A stretch of 64,000 nt of DNA from Cyclobacteriaceae bacterium (lineage in GTDB: Bacteria; Bacteroidota; Bacteroidia; Cytophagales; Cyclobacteriaceae). A program made the translations under genes and the position numbers. The notes under the pieces are model-generated. The model had not been told where the DNA came from. It saw only the letters and a program-made list of their open reading frames with translations, and made no database searches. The DNA lies in assembly GCA_026129485.1 (NCBI GenBank), contig JAHCHY010000002.1, forward strand, positions 186,001-250,000, given 5' to 3'. Below are positions 41,879 through 50,719 of the stretch, in pieces (the stretch's first letter is position 1; every line of letters starts with the position of its first letter).

Positions 41879-43324
41879 TCAACTTAATATCCAGGTATCT
41901 TTGCTTCCTCCACCCTGCGAAGAATTTACAACCAGCGAGCCTTCCCGCAAGGCCACACGGGTTAAACCACCGGGCACAATTTCAATTCCCTGCGGGCCAT
42001 ACAACGCGAACGGACGCAGATCAACATGCCTCGGCTGAATCTTGTTATTAATAAAACAAGGTACTGACGACAAGCTGATAATAGGCTGGGCAATAAACTG
42101 TCTTGGGTTTTTCTCAACTTCTTTTTTATAATCGCCTACCTGCTGCTCCGTTGCAGCGCTGCCCATCAGCATTCCATAGCCTCCACTCTCGTTGGTTTTC
42201 TTAATTACCATTTTAGCGATATTCCCAAATACATGCTTAAAATGATCGGGGTTTTCCATCGCGTAGGTAGGCACAGTCTTTAATATCGGCTCTTCGTTCA
42301 GGTAGTACTTAATCATATCCGGCACAAACGGATATACCGCTTTATCGTCAGCCACACCATTGCCCGGTGCATTCACAATGGCCACATTACCTTTACGATA
42401 GGCATAATACAAACCCGATACACCCAATATGCTGCCTGGATTAAAGACCAGCGGATCAATAAAATCATCATCCACTCTCCGGTAAATAACATCTACCTGC
42501 TTTAGCCCGGCCGTGGTTTTCATATACACTTTGGCATTATCAACCACCAGGTCGCGCCCCTCCACCAGCTCAATACCCATCAATCGCGCAAGCGTGGTGT
42601 GCTCAAAGTAGGCCGAGTTATAAATACCCGGTGTCAGCAATACCACAGTAGGTTGACTTTTTTGCCGGTTGCTGATGGCTAATAAGTTTTTCAGCAGCAG
42701 GTCCGGGTAATCCTTTACCGACCGGACATTATTGCGCGGCACCAGTCCCGGAAAGACCCGGTACGTCATGTTCCGGTTCTCCAGCATATACGAAACGCCT
42801 GACGGAGTTCGAAGATTATCTTCCAAAACATAGAATGAGCCATCGCTGTCGCGGATCAGGTCGATACCCGATATATGCGTATAAATGTTGAAAGGCACAT
42901 CTACATTCACCATCTCGCGCAGGAAATTCGGGCAGGAATGAACCAGCGAAGGCGGGATCACTCCGTCTTTTATAATAAACTGGTCGTGATAAATATCCTT
43001 CAGAAAAATATTAAGCGCCTTGATGCGCTGCTTTATACCGGCTTCAATATGCTGCCATTCCGTAGCTGTAATAATGCGGGGAATGATATCGAACGGGAAA
43101 ATTTTTTCAATGCCTTCACCATCGTTGTACACGGTAAACGTTACGCCCTGGCTCATGAAAAGCTTTTTAGCCAGCTCATCTTTACGCGAAAGCTCGGCTG
43201 GCGATACCTGGCTCAGGGAATCAAAAAAAACCTGGTAATGATTTCGGATCTCATCCTGCACGCACATTTCGTCCCAAATGTTTGGCCGGGTAGTATATTC
43301 AGCAAGCAGGGAAGCAAAAGACAT
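41879..43324 (-). CDS. Circularly permuted ATP-grasp protein (type 2)
   Basis: A 481-residue protein of the DUF404/DUF407 class. Blocks visible are QGVTFTVYNDGEGIEKIFPFD near the N-terminus (FDIIPRII follows), YVLEDNLRTPSGVSYMLENR with the likely Mg/ATP residues, and VIYRRVDDDFIDP. VIKKTNESGGYGMLMG is the permuted glycine-rich ATP loop, and the closing RVALREGSLVVNSSQGGGSKDTW is a family signature. Such enzymes probably ligate amine and carboxylate groups of peptides. It leads the three-gene operon with alpha-E and transglutaminase genes. The exact product is not known for any close relative I can name. Confidence 0.92.
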   Translation of the reverse strand: MSFASLLAEYTTRPNIWDEMCVQDEIRNHYQVFFDSLSQVSPAELSRKDELAKKLFMSQGVTFTVYNDGEGIEKIFPFDIIPRIITATEWQHIEAGIKQRIKALNIFLKDIYHDQFIIKDGVIPPSLVHSCPNFLREMVNVDVPFNIYTHISGIDLIRDSDGSFYVLEDNLRTPSGVSYMLENRNMTYRVFPGLVPRNNVRSVKDYPDLLLKNLLAISNRQKSQPTVVLLTPGIYNSAYFEHTTLARLMGIELVEGRDLVVDNAKVYMKTTAGLKQVDVIYRRVDDDFIDPLVFNPGSILGVSGLYYAYRKGNVAIVNAPGNGVADDKAVYPFVPDMIKYYLNEEPILKTVPTYAMENPDHFKHVFGNIAKMVIKKTNESGGYGMLMGSAATEQQVGDYKKEVEKNPRQFIAQPIISLSSVPCFINNKIQPRHVDLRPFALYGPQGIEIVPGGLTRVALREGSLVVNSSQGGGSKDTWILS

Positions 43325-43404
43325 TGCTTAAATATACTAATGCCTTTTAAGGAATCAATAAACCATACCGATATGTTTGGTGAAAACGATTGCGTGGTAA
43401 AAAA

Positions 43405-43432
43405 GAATGCCGGGTACCCCTACCCGGCATTC
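43405..43432 (-). terminator. Strong intrinsic terminator after the TonB receptor gene
   Basis: A perfect 12-base-pair stem (GAATGCCGGGTA with its complement) around CCCC. On the minus strand six T follow immediately. It ends the operon of the outer-membrane protein, haloperoxidase-like lipoprotein and TonB receptor. Confidence 0.9.
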
Positions 43433-43472
43433 AACCCTAAAACAACAAAAAAAAACTAAACAACAATTTCTA

Positions 43473-45650
43473 TCATATCTTAAACCCAACTGATACAACC
43501 AGCGATCTTCCATCTGACGGCCAGATACCCGGACCGGGATAGAAAGAAGGACGCTTGGTGAAGTAAGACTTGTTGGTAATATTATTTACGTTTACACGTA
43601 CCGTAACCTGCTTGATAAAGAAGGTGGAGTTAAAATCCAGCAAACCATAGCCCGGCACCAGGCCAACCGCACCGTTGGCAGATGGTGTAACGGTGTTGAG
43701 GGCATCGGCATACGTTTCGTCCACATAGCTATACAGTAACGACATGCTTCCAAACGCTGAGCGAAGGGTTACCCCGTTACGTGTTATTACTCCCGGAACA
43801 CTTTCCAGCTTATTGCCGGATATATCCACGTTGTTTTCGCCTGAGCGGATGTATGCATGGGTATAACGGCCATTGAAGAACGCGGTGGATGTGAACACGG
43901 AAATCGCTACCCGCTTATACAACGGAGCCACATATTCCGTATAGATCTCCGCCCCTGTAGTAGCCGAATTGCCGATGTTAGTGCGGTACAGGTAAAACTG
44001 GTCGGCTTCATCGCGTATGGCCTGCGCACCTAACCGGTTATTATACTGTACATGAAATACCCCGACATCCCAATGCAGGCTCCGGGAATTTCCACGAAAG
44101 CCCGCTTCGAGGTTGTAACCATAGGCATCTTTCAGGTTTTTGTCAGCACGCTCGTAAACAGATGCCGGCACAATGTCTTTAAAGATAACCGGGCGATACG
44201 CCTGCGACCAGCCTGCATAAAGCGATCCCTGCTTTAACGAATACTGCGCATTTAAGCCCAGCAATGGAAACTCGTGCAAAATAGTATTGGGTACATCATC
44301 CGCATCGTAATAGGAGATAATACCCGTCATACGGGATTGACCTGACTCGTAGCGTAAGCCGGGCGTAACCGAAAATGCTTTTGTTAGCTGAAATTTATTT
44401 TCAACAAACAAGGCCACGTTGGTTGACTTCAGGTGCATGTTGCGCCCAAACACCGGGTCGGTAAGAGAAAGATCGAAATCCGTACCGGTTGTTCCCCTGC
44501 CTTGCTGCCTCCGGTGCAAATCATTGTTGAAATATTGAACACCGGCTATCAGCTTGCTTTCCAGGCCGCGCAGCGTATAGCTATGCAACATACGCAGCTC
44601 CGATGTGTAGCTGTTGAAATTATCAATATCAACCTGGCGAGCCGCATACTGATTCGTTACCGGGTCAATCACATCCTGCACATCGGCCGGGCGATCGAAC
44701 ATCACGCTGTTCCGATAGCCCAGCACAGCCGAGGTAAGCCACGTTATTTTAGTGCGCTTACCCAAATCCCAGTCTGCCCGGAATGAGGGAACATAAATTT
44801 CAGGATTGAAGTAATTGCGTGAACGTGTTGACTGACGGGGATCCTGGGCAAACTGCGCATCCGTTAATGCCCCGGGAATATGATAAATGTAATTCGACCG
44901 GCTCAGCTCAGCGGTAAATTTCAGATTTTCAACCGGTGCGTAGGTCAGTTGTACCGACTGCGCATCGTATTCTGTTTCACTGTTCTTACGGTATCCTTCC
45001 GAAACCCGTTTCGCATAGTAGGTAGTGTACTGGAACTTGCCTATTGTGCCGCTTGCCGCAATGTATGAAGTAACCAGCCCGTACGATCCAACCGATGTAA
45101 TGCTCTCAAGTCCAAATGCACGGGTACTATCCGGGGATTTGGTTACATAATTAAGCATGCCGCCAAACTGGGCGCCATATTGAAGAGAACCTGTTCCCCT
45201 CACCAGCTCAATCCTGTCAACCGCTTCCATGGGAATGCTGTAATGACTGGCCGGGTACCCGTAAATATCGGAGTTGGTGATGGAACCGTTTCTGCGGATG
45301 TTGAACTCCCAGCCACGGTGCGGATCAAGCCCGCGTGTGGAAATATTCATCTGGTTGCCGCTGCCATCCATATCATACACAAATACACCGGGCACTTTGG
45401 CAAAAATCTGCCGACCGGTTTTTTCTGCGATGTTGGCATTGGTACCTCCTAAATTGATCACTTCATTTTTTTTACCCGACCATAGATTGGTACCCGGAGA
45501 TTCGGACAACCTGTTTACATCCAGGAGTCTTTTATCTCTCACCTCTACCTCGCTGAGCTTACGTGTACGCAATGAATCTTCCTGTGCCCGGGTAGAAAAT
45601 GACACGAATAGAAATAGAATAAGCAGAACCGGAAAATACCTCTTAATCAT
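43473..45650 (-). CDS. TonB-dependent receptor, FecA-like
   Basis: A 725-residue outer-membrane receptor. The signal peptide (about 1-23, ending RAQ) is followed by a plug domain (about 50-180) with KVPGVFVYDMDGSGNQMNISTRGLDP and RIELVRGTGSLQYGAQFGGMLNYVTKSP. A 22-strand barrel runs to the terminal aromatic VVSVGFKI. The plug is like Fe(3+)-dicitrate receptor FecA of this phylum, though ligand identity cannot be proven. No carboxypeptidase-like N-terminal domain and no FecIR genes are adjacent. The ATG at 45650 starts a good signal peptide and overlaps the upstream gene's stop by eight bases; earlier ATGs at 45659 and 45683 are less likely. Confidence 0.9.
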   Translation of the reverse strand: MIKRYFPVLLILFLFVSFSTRAQEDSLRTRKLSEVEVRDKRLLDVNRLSESPGTNLWSGKKNEVINLGGTNANIAEKTGRQIFAKVPGVFVYDMDGSGNQMNISTRGLDPHRGWEFNIRRNGSITNSDIYGYPASHYSIPMEAVDRIELVRGTGSLQYGAQFGGMLNYVTKSPDSTRAFGLESITSVGSYGLVTSYIAASGTIGKFQYTTYYAKRVSEGYRKNSETEYDAQSVQLTYAPVENLKFTAELSRSNYIYHIPGALTDAQFAQDPRQSTRSRNYFNPEIYVPSFRADWDLGKRTKITWLTSAVLGYRNSVMFDRPADVQDVIDPVTNQYAARQVDIDNFNSYTSELRMLHSYTLRGLESKLIAGVQYFNNDLHRRQQGRGTTGTDFDLSLTDPVFGRNMHLKSTNVALFVENKFQLTKAFSVTPGLRYESGQSRMTGIISYYDADDVPNTILHEFPLLGLNAQYSLKQGSLYAGWSQAYRPVIFKDIVPASVYERADKNLKDAYGYNLEAGFRGNSRSLHWDVGVFHVQYNNRLGAQAIRDEADQFYLYRTNIGNSATTGAEIYTEYVAPLYKRVAISVFTSTAFFNGRYTHAYIRSGENNVDISGNKLESVPGVITRNGVTLRSAFGSMSLLYSYVDETYADALNTVTPSANGAVGLVPGYGLLDFNSTFFIKQVTVRVNVNNITNKSYFTKRPSFYPGPGIWPSDGRSLVVSVGFKI

Positions 45651-47187
45651 CTGCGCCATCGTTTTGAGCCCTTGTAATTGCATAAGCAGCCACTTCCTTT
45701 CCTTGCGTTATTCCGCTTTCAGAATCAAACCGGTAGTGGATGCCCCCGTATATCCGGGATTCGGCAGCCTCCCTCGCCCATGCACGTACAGCATTTGCTT
45801 CGGCCGGGAATATGTAAGCCAATACTTCCGCGGCAGCACCTGAAAATGTGCTGTGCCCCGAAGGATAGCTTGGAAAGTTGGGAGTGCCCAGTATGGTTTT
45901 AAATCCGTTTATGGTTTGTATGGGGCGCGGATAATGGTAATAGTATTTCGAATCCCAGCAGGCGATACCTGCATCCATTACGGCCATGTTGAGGTAGGCA
46001 AACGTACGGGCAGCGCGCAACGGATTCATTTCATATTTAATGATGTATTCTTTGGTGCGCCTGTTCCAGTGACCGGGAGGTGTATATGTTCCCAAACCAT
46101 CCGACCACCAGTTGGCTATCTTACGCTGACCTTCTGTAACGTTCCTGGCAAAGTTGTTCAGCTCTTTGGCATCGGTCTCAAATTGTACGCTTCCGGGGGC
46201 CGGGGGTACTGCAATCCGAACATCTTCTACATTGGGCACATTCCACATGGTTACCTGCCCGAACAAGGGTGTAAGTCCAACCGGGCGAACCGGGCTTTCC
46301 ATGTTATCCCATGACCAGCCGAAACGATCGAAGGCGGCCTGCTTGATTGCATCGGATACAGGCCGTGGCGTCTGCGCTGCGCTCATCTTATCGGTTGAGG
46401 CGCGTGCCAATGCTGCTGTTTTAACAGCGGTTCCGATTGTTTTACCGGCTTCAATATCGCTGGTGGTGTTGGAACCGGACCATACTAAACTGCTCAGGTG
46501 CTCTTCTGCTTTCGCATCCAGGTAATCATGCTCCAGCGGGAACATGGCTTTCAGCACATCGCGCGATACAACAGCAATAACAGCACCATCGCTTGGGTAA
46601 GAGGGTAAGGTATTCTTCTTGTAGGCATACTGAATACCGGCATCTGTTACATACGGGGCAGGGCGGTTGTACTCGTATTTATAATGCCAGGCCGTTATCA
46701 ATCCATCAAATTGCGCCACACTCAGGTATGCCAGCATACGGCTGGTATAGGGCGGGTGCGCAAACGGAAATGGTGGCGGCCCTTGCGGGTTAGCAGCCGT
46801 TGGTAATGTATAGGTGCCATCCGGATTGGGAGGAGGAATAAGATTGTATTTGGCGGCAAGCTCCAGGGCTATTTCATTCCAGCGGATCAACGGGTTGTTG
46901 GTCCAGTACTCCACCGCATCGGCCTGGTTTCCGGTTAAGCTCTGTGTGGCCGATTTAAGCGCACTCAGCTCAGCCAAGTATTCGGCAGAGCTTACTGCTG
47001 CAGGCGCAGCAACGGCAATATCGGTTGCGCTTGATAATAAGATGGGCTGCCAGCTTCCACCGTCAACATCCAAATCAGTAAATTCATAAGAACTGAAATT
47101 GAAACTTGTCGGGAGTTCGTTTTCGCAACTGGTTACTGATGCTACAATCAATGCCAGGCTTAGACTAATTGCTATTATCTTTTTCAT
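45643..47187 (-). CDS. Vanadium haloperoxidase/PAP2-like lipoprotein
   Basis: A 514-residue predicted lipoprotein (VTSC, C21). It belongs to the vanadium-dependent haloperoxidase and type 2 acid phosphatase superfamily. The motif set is complete: RPAPYV in the first half, PSYPSDGA (an earlier, degenerate copy) and then the true PSYPSGHS, and SRIYGGIHYRFD, which matches SRxxxxxHxxxD. The first half repeats a weak version of the core. It may be a phosphatase or peroxidase outside the cytoplasm. Its partners here, an outer-membrane protein and a TonB receptor, suggest a substrate released or imported at the surface. Confidence 0.88.
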   Translation of the reverse strand: MKKIIAISLSLALIVASVTSCENELPTSFNFSSYEFTDLDVDGGSWQPILLSSATDIAVAAPAAVSSAEYLAELSALKSATQSLTGNQADAVEYWTNNPLIRWNEIALELAAKYNLIPPPNPDGTYTLPTAANPQGPPPFPFAHPPYTSRMLAYLSVAQFDGLITAWHYKYEYNRPAPYVTDAGIQYAYKKNTLPSYPSDGAVIAVVSRDVLKAMFPLEHDYLDAKAEEHLSSLVWSGSNTTSDIEAGKTIGTAVKTAALARASTDKMSAAQTPRPVSDAIKQAAFDRFGWSWDNMESPVRPVGLTPLFGQVTMWNVPNVEDVRIAVPPAPGSVQFETDAKELNNFARNVTEGQRKIANWWSDGLGTYTPPGHWNRRTKEYIIKYEMNPLRAARTFAYLNMAVMDAGIACWDSKYYYHYPRPIQTINGFKTILGTPNFPSYPSGHSTFSGAAAEVLAYIFPAEANAVRAWAREAAESRIYGGIHYRFDSESGITQGKEVAAYAITRAQNDGADD

Positions 47188-47205
47188 AGTAGGATGGTGG
47201 TTAGA

Positions 47206-48123
47206 TCAAAATGTAAATTGATAAGTTATTCCTCCGCCAAAGCCGGTTGTCTTACCCATGTTCCTACCTTCCAGCACCTGGTTATAAGATGCCATCAGGC
47301 TGAAACCTTTAAGCGGTTCTATTGATTTAAAATAATATTGAGCGAAAAAGCCAGCCTGTGTAACCTCCATTTTGTTGGTAGGCTGAGGCATGTTCCACCT
47401 GCGGATATCATCTCCATCCACACAATTCAGAATATTATAGGATGCTTCTAAACGAAGGTTATGCTTCAACGCCCAGCCGCCCAGTATAGCCTGGTAATTT
47501 ACAGCGCTGGGCACATCCATAAATGTGGTATAGTAGCTGCCATTTGCATAATAATAAGGTCTTTCTGCTTCGGTTTGCCCGCGCCATACATAAGCTGCTG
47601 AAGCACGCACGTATATCTTTTTGTTGAATTCATATTGCCCGATCACACGGCCGGTAACTTCCTGCGTGCCCAGGCCCAGGCTGTATGGCATATAATCCGA
47701 CAAGTAGTTCGTCATAGGTGTGCCGAACTGAGCAACTGCAAGCGCTGAAACCCGGTGCTTGCCAAAATCTTTCTTAAAGGCTTCGTATTTTACTGCCACG
47801 TTCACATCCTGAAGTCCCTGCACCCCGGCCAACTGGCCACCGGTTGATTTGGTGCTTACATAAGGAATCGAAAGCAACACGTTCAGCTTGCCTGTTATTC
47901 CGTACGCAATCATAGGCATGTAGGTAGCGCGTGTAAATGTGCCTATGTTCTCGTTGGTAATAAGGGTGGCGCCTTCCCAGTATTGATCCCAGGTGCCCTG
48001 GTCGTACATAAAGGCAAAGCATATCTCCTTTTTATTCATCATAATGGCATCGGAGAATGTCTGGCTGAGCGTAATCGTGGCAAAGCCCAGGCAGAATACG
48101 GGTAACAGTAGAATTTTTTTCAT
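47206..48123 (-). CDS. Exported outer-membrane beta-barrel-like protein
   Basis: A 305-residue protein with a signal peptide (about 1-20, ending LSQ). The rest is made of alternating strands with aromatic edges, and it closes with FGGGITYQFTF, the terminal aromatic pattern of outer-membrane barrels. The NVAVKYEAFKKDFGKHRVSALAVAQFG segment resembles the phenol-degradation-locus type of porin-like proteins. I cannot name the ligand. It is the first gene of a three-gene minus-strand operon, 18 bases before the haloperoxidase-like gene. The 141-base leader holds two hairpins. Confidence 0.8.
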   Translation of the reverse strand: MKKILLLPVFCLGFATITLSQTFSDAIMMNKKEICFAFMYDQGTWDQYWEGATLITNENIGTFTRATYMPMIAYGITGKLNVLLSIPYVSTKSTGGQLAGVQGLQDVNVAVKYEAFKKDFGKHRVSALAVAQFGTPMTNYLSDYMPYSLGLGTQEVTGRVIGQYEFNKKIYVRASAAYVWRGQTEAERPYYYANGSYYTTFMDVPSAVNYQAILGGWALKHNLRLEASYNILNCVDGDDIRRWNMPQPTNKMEVTQAGFFAQYYFKSIEPLKGFSLMASYNQVLEGRNMGKTTGFGGGITYQFTF

Positions 48124-48182
48124 GCGGAATTAATTATTGGTTTTAGGGTTATTGTTCAATTGTTTTGGAAACACATGAAACG

Positions 48183-48205
48183 GAGTTGCCATAGGCAACG
48201 GCTCC
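48183..48205 (-). promoter_or_regulatory. Structured leader hairpin upstream of the outer-membrane protein operon
   Basis: GTTGCC and GGCAAC pair perfectly around three bases, with GGA/TCC extending the stem past a two- or three-base bulge. A CTGCA/TGCAG pair with a larger loop lies just 5' on the minus strand. No T run follows at once, so this looks more like a folded leader than a terminator. It does not match a riboswitch class I can name. Confidence 0.4.
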
Positions 48206-48264
48206 TGCACACTGCTTAGCTTGCAGGTGCAGACAGGGTCTTTACAAGACTTGCTTAAATTAAA

Positions 48265-48804
48265 TCAAGCCCGGGGAGGCGGACTGGTTGACTGGGAAGC
48301 CCAGGAAGTTAATGATACCGGGATATCGCTTTGCACAACAGCATAGCTCCAGCCTGCGTTACGGGATTGTAACACGGTAGTGGTTGCGATATAATCCTTG
48401 ATCAGGTTTTGTAAGGTTTTGGATTGACTCTTTTCTGAGGCGGGCTTGTCCGAAAATGATTTTACATATTCAGCCAGCGCTTGCTTAATATCTTTCGAGG
48501 TTTGGTCTTTGATGCAGACTATATAAAGTGTATCACTTTGCAGCCTCTGCTTTACCATCCGGTAGGTTTCGCCTTCGTGCTCAAATTCGCCATCTACGCG
48601 GGTAAACTCCCTGGAATCTGTAGCATAAGGCACGGTAAGCGGCACTTTAATCGTAACCTCGTGCTGTCGCTCATACTCGTCTGAATCGAATTGCGCCAGG
48701 AGATTTTGCTTGTTTTTTGCCTGTAAGCCCACCAAAACGCCATAGTATCCCAGCACATTGAGCAGGAACAGGAATAGCATACATATAGCGAAAAGGCGCT
48801 TCAC
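48265..48804 (-). CDS. Membrane-anchored protein of unknown function
   Basis: A 179-residue protein with one N-terminal membrane helix (about 5-25) and a periplasmic part rich in charged residues (about 28-165). It has a strand-rich stretch with VTIKVPLTVPYATDSREF and a helical stretch with SKDIKQALAEYVKSFS. It closes with a Ser/Pro-rich tail. I do not recognise the family. It is 141 bases upstream of the outer-membrane protein gene on the same strand and could be part of that unit. Confidence 0.7.
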   Translation of the reverse strand: MKRLFAICMLFLFLLNVLGYYGVLVGLQAKNKQNLLAQFDSDEYERQHEVTIKVPLTVPYATDSREFTRVDGEFEHEGETYRMVKQRLQSDTLYIVCIKDQTSKDIKQALAEYVKSFSDKPASEKSQSKTLQNLIKDYIATTTVLQSRNAGWSYAVVQSDIPVSLTSWASQSTSPPPRA

Positions 48805-48862
48805 AGCCGAAAAGTAACAAATAGTTTGGTTCCTGCAAACCGTTGCAAAAATTTTAGCCTGT

Positions 48863-48875
48863 AAAGGAGGTGATC
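48863..48875. other. 13-base match to the 16S rRNA 3' tail and its complement
   Basis: AAAGGAGGTGATC on the plus strand is the exact complement of the common 16S 3' end (GATCACCTCCTTT), which is what the minus-strand transcript carries here. No plus-strand gene starts within a useful distance. It lies in the 81-base gap between the sigma factor and the next minus-strand gene. Confidence 0.5.
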
Positions 48876-48885
48876 AACTGGCGGA

Positions 48886-49500
48886 TCAGATATGCTCTTT
48901 TTTGTTTTTCACCAGGTCGTACATAAGCTCGCGCGCGCGATGCAGCTGGGCCTTAACTGTACCCAACGGGGCTTCGAGCTCGGCTGCAATTTCCTCGTAG
49001 CTTAGCTCATGAAAATACCGGAGGCGCACGAGCTTCTGATATTTGCCCGGAAGCATGTTTACAAACACCTGTATCAGCTCTTCCTTCTGGGCTTTAATGG
49101 CTTCGTCCTGGGGATTGAGGTTGGCGTCATCTTCCACATCAATGCTTACCGATTGCCCGTCATCATCCGTAAATGTGTTTTGAATACTAAGCGTATTCAG
49201 CTTTTTCTTCCGGATAAAGTCGATGGTATTGTTGGTGGCAATACGAAACAGCCACGTGCTGAAGGTGAAATCTTTTTTAAACCGGGCCAGGCTGCGAAAT
49301 GCTTTGGAAAACGACTCCATGGTAAGATCTTCGGCATCGTCTATGTTGCGCACCATTTTTAATATCATATGGTACACCGGGCGTTTATACCGCTGCAAAA
49401 GCCTCGCGTAAGCCTTATCGTCTCCGGCCACAGCCATATCGATCAGCTTAAAATCTTCCAGCGCCTTGGATGAAAACCGGCTTTCTTCTAATTCTTCCAT
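48886..49500 (-). CDS. ECF-type RNA polymerase sigma factor
   Basis: A 204-residue sigma-70 family ECF factor. Region 2 shows YARLLQRYKRPVYHMILKMVRN and DAEDLTMESFSKAFRSL with FSTWLFRIATNNTIDFIRKKK. A flexible acidic linker follows, then region 4 with YQKLVRLRYFHELSYEEIAAELEAPLGTVKAQLHRAREL. No anti-sigma gene is next to it. The ATG at 49500 (MEELEESRF) is chosen; the longer frame runs into the glycosyltransferase gene, with which it overlaps by 13 bases. This conserved sigma type in Bacteroidota is often a general rather than specialised factor. Confidence 0.93.
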   Translation of the reverse strand: MEELEESRFSSKALEDFKLIDMAVAGDDKAYARLLQRYKRPVYHMILKMVRNIDDAEDLTMESFSKAFRSLARFKKDFTFSTWLFRIATNNTIDFIRKKKLNTLSIQNTFTDDDGQSVSIDVEDDANLNPQDEAIKAQKEELIQVFVNMLPGKYQKLVRLRYFHELSYEEIAAELEAPLGTVKAQLHRARELMYDLVKNKKEHI

Positions 49501-50585
49501 CGTAATTGTTTCGCAACTAACGCCCGCAGGCCGGTTACAAGATAATAAAAGCCAAAAATAAAATCTAAAAAGGGCACTTGCCACACTTCAACGTGTATTT
49601 CTGTTTTGCGCGCCAGCGTCTTTAACAAAACCATGAGTATCAACAGCCTGACTAAAAATACACCGGTCAGCAGAAAAATATTATCAGCCATTAAAGCGGG
49701 CACCAGCATAAGCCAGGCAGCGAGCCAGGTAACCATAAACAAGCCCAGTATAAGCTTGTCGCCTATGCGATAATACCGGCCGGCAGCGAGGTGCCTCCGC
49801 TTCTGATGCAGAAATTCTTTCCAGCCGGTTGCCGGTTTTGAGAATACGATACAACCGGGTGTAGCTATTGCCACGGTGTTTTTACGATTGGCATACTGGT
49901 TTACAAACAGGTCATCATCTCCACCCGTCACATGCTGATGTGTAATGAATCCTTTACCCGCCAGGAACTTCGATTTTTTATAAGAGAGATTGCGGCCGAC
50001 CCCCATATACGGATGCCCCAGCCATGCAAACCCGAGGTACTGGACAGCCGTAAGCAGCGCTTCAAACCAGATAAAGGTATTTAACCAACCTTTCTTTTTT
50101 TGGTAAGGCGAAAAACCCAACACGATTTCTGTTTCCGGCTTATAGGCAGATGCCATTATCCTCGCCCACTGGTTGCTGGCCGGGCGGCAATCCGCATCCG
50201 TAAAAAGCAGGTGCTCATACCGGGCTGCTTTTATACCGAGGGTGAGAGCATATTTTTTTCCACTGATGTGATCGGGCTTATGCTGCACCCGCACGATACG
50301 CAGGTTACGGTGCTGCTGAACGGTTTCGCGCAGGTAATCATACGTGCCGTCATTGCAACGATCTTCCACTACAATTACCTCAAACTCCGGATGATCCTGG
50401 CTGAGCAATGCCGGCACCAGCTCACGCAGGTTTTCCTCTTCATCGTGCGCACAAACAATAATGGATATTGGTTGCGGTTCACCAGCAGGTTTAACTTTCT
50501 TTCGGAGAAAAGCGAACAGCAACAAGCAAAGGTACGCCACCTGCACGCCAACCACCGCAAGAAAAACAACAGCAACTAAACTCAA
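49488..50585 (-). CDS. Membrane glycosyltransferase, GT2 family
   Basis: A GT-A enzyme of about 365 residues with a hydrophobic start. SIIVCAHDEEENLRELVPALL, VVEDRCNDGT, FTDADCRP (the DxD) and QKRRHLAAGRYY give a complete GT2 signature, and three C-terminal membrane helices follow. It may build or export an extracellular polysaccharide. The frame can be read from 50720, but a perfect -7 promoter box lies at 50606-50613 and the family's N-terminus fits a TTG at 50585. GTG or ATG codons further upstream (50648) would precede the promoter. It overlaps the sigma factor gene by 13 bases. Confidence 0.8.
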   Translation of the reverse strand: MSLVAVVFLAVVGVQVAYLCLLLFAFLRKKVKPAGEPQPISIIVCAHDEEENLRELVPALLSQDHPEFEVIVVEDRCNDGTYDYLRETVQQHRNLRIVRVQHKPDHISGKKYALTLGIKAARYEHLLFTDADCRPASNQWARIMASAYKPETEIVLGFSPYQKKKGWLNTFIWFEALLTAVQYLGFAWLGHPYMGVGRNLSYKKSKFLAGKGFITHQHVTGGDDDLFVNQYANRKNTVAIATPGCIVFSKPATGWKEFLHQKRRHLAAGRYYRIGDKLILGLFMVTWLAAWLMLVPALMADNIFLLTGVFLVRLLILMVLLKTLARKTEIHVEVWQVPFLDFIFGFYYLVTGLRALVAKQLRWKN

Positions 50586-50605
50586 TGAAAATTTTTTAAA
50601 CCCGA

Positions 50606-50613
50606 CAAAGATA
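50606..50613 (-). promoter_or_regulatory. -7 element for the glycosyltransferase-sigma factor unit
   Basis: On the minus strand this is TATCTTTG, a full match to TAnnTTTG, the same word as the rsmG element. It lies 21 bases before the TTG at 50585. No good -33 box is seen. Confidence 0.5.
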
Positions 50614-50719
50614 AAGGCTTCACCCAAATGAGCGGTATGATTAACCATTACGTTACCGGAAAAAGCGATAAGCCTGCTGCATTTGCACGCCCAAAACCCT
50701 AACCCTAACTTGCAGCCCA

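Noticed and set aside
48890-49000. Plus-strand gene using the 16S-complementary stretch as a very strong Shine-Dalgarno site
   Set aside because: The nearest ATG is over 15 bases away and the frame is a short antisense of the sigma factor gene.
50701-50712. Telomere-like CCCTAA repeat before tgt
   Set aside because: Only two units are present; it is better read as part of a weak -7 region before the tgt start.
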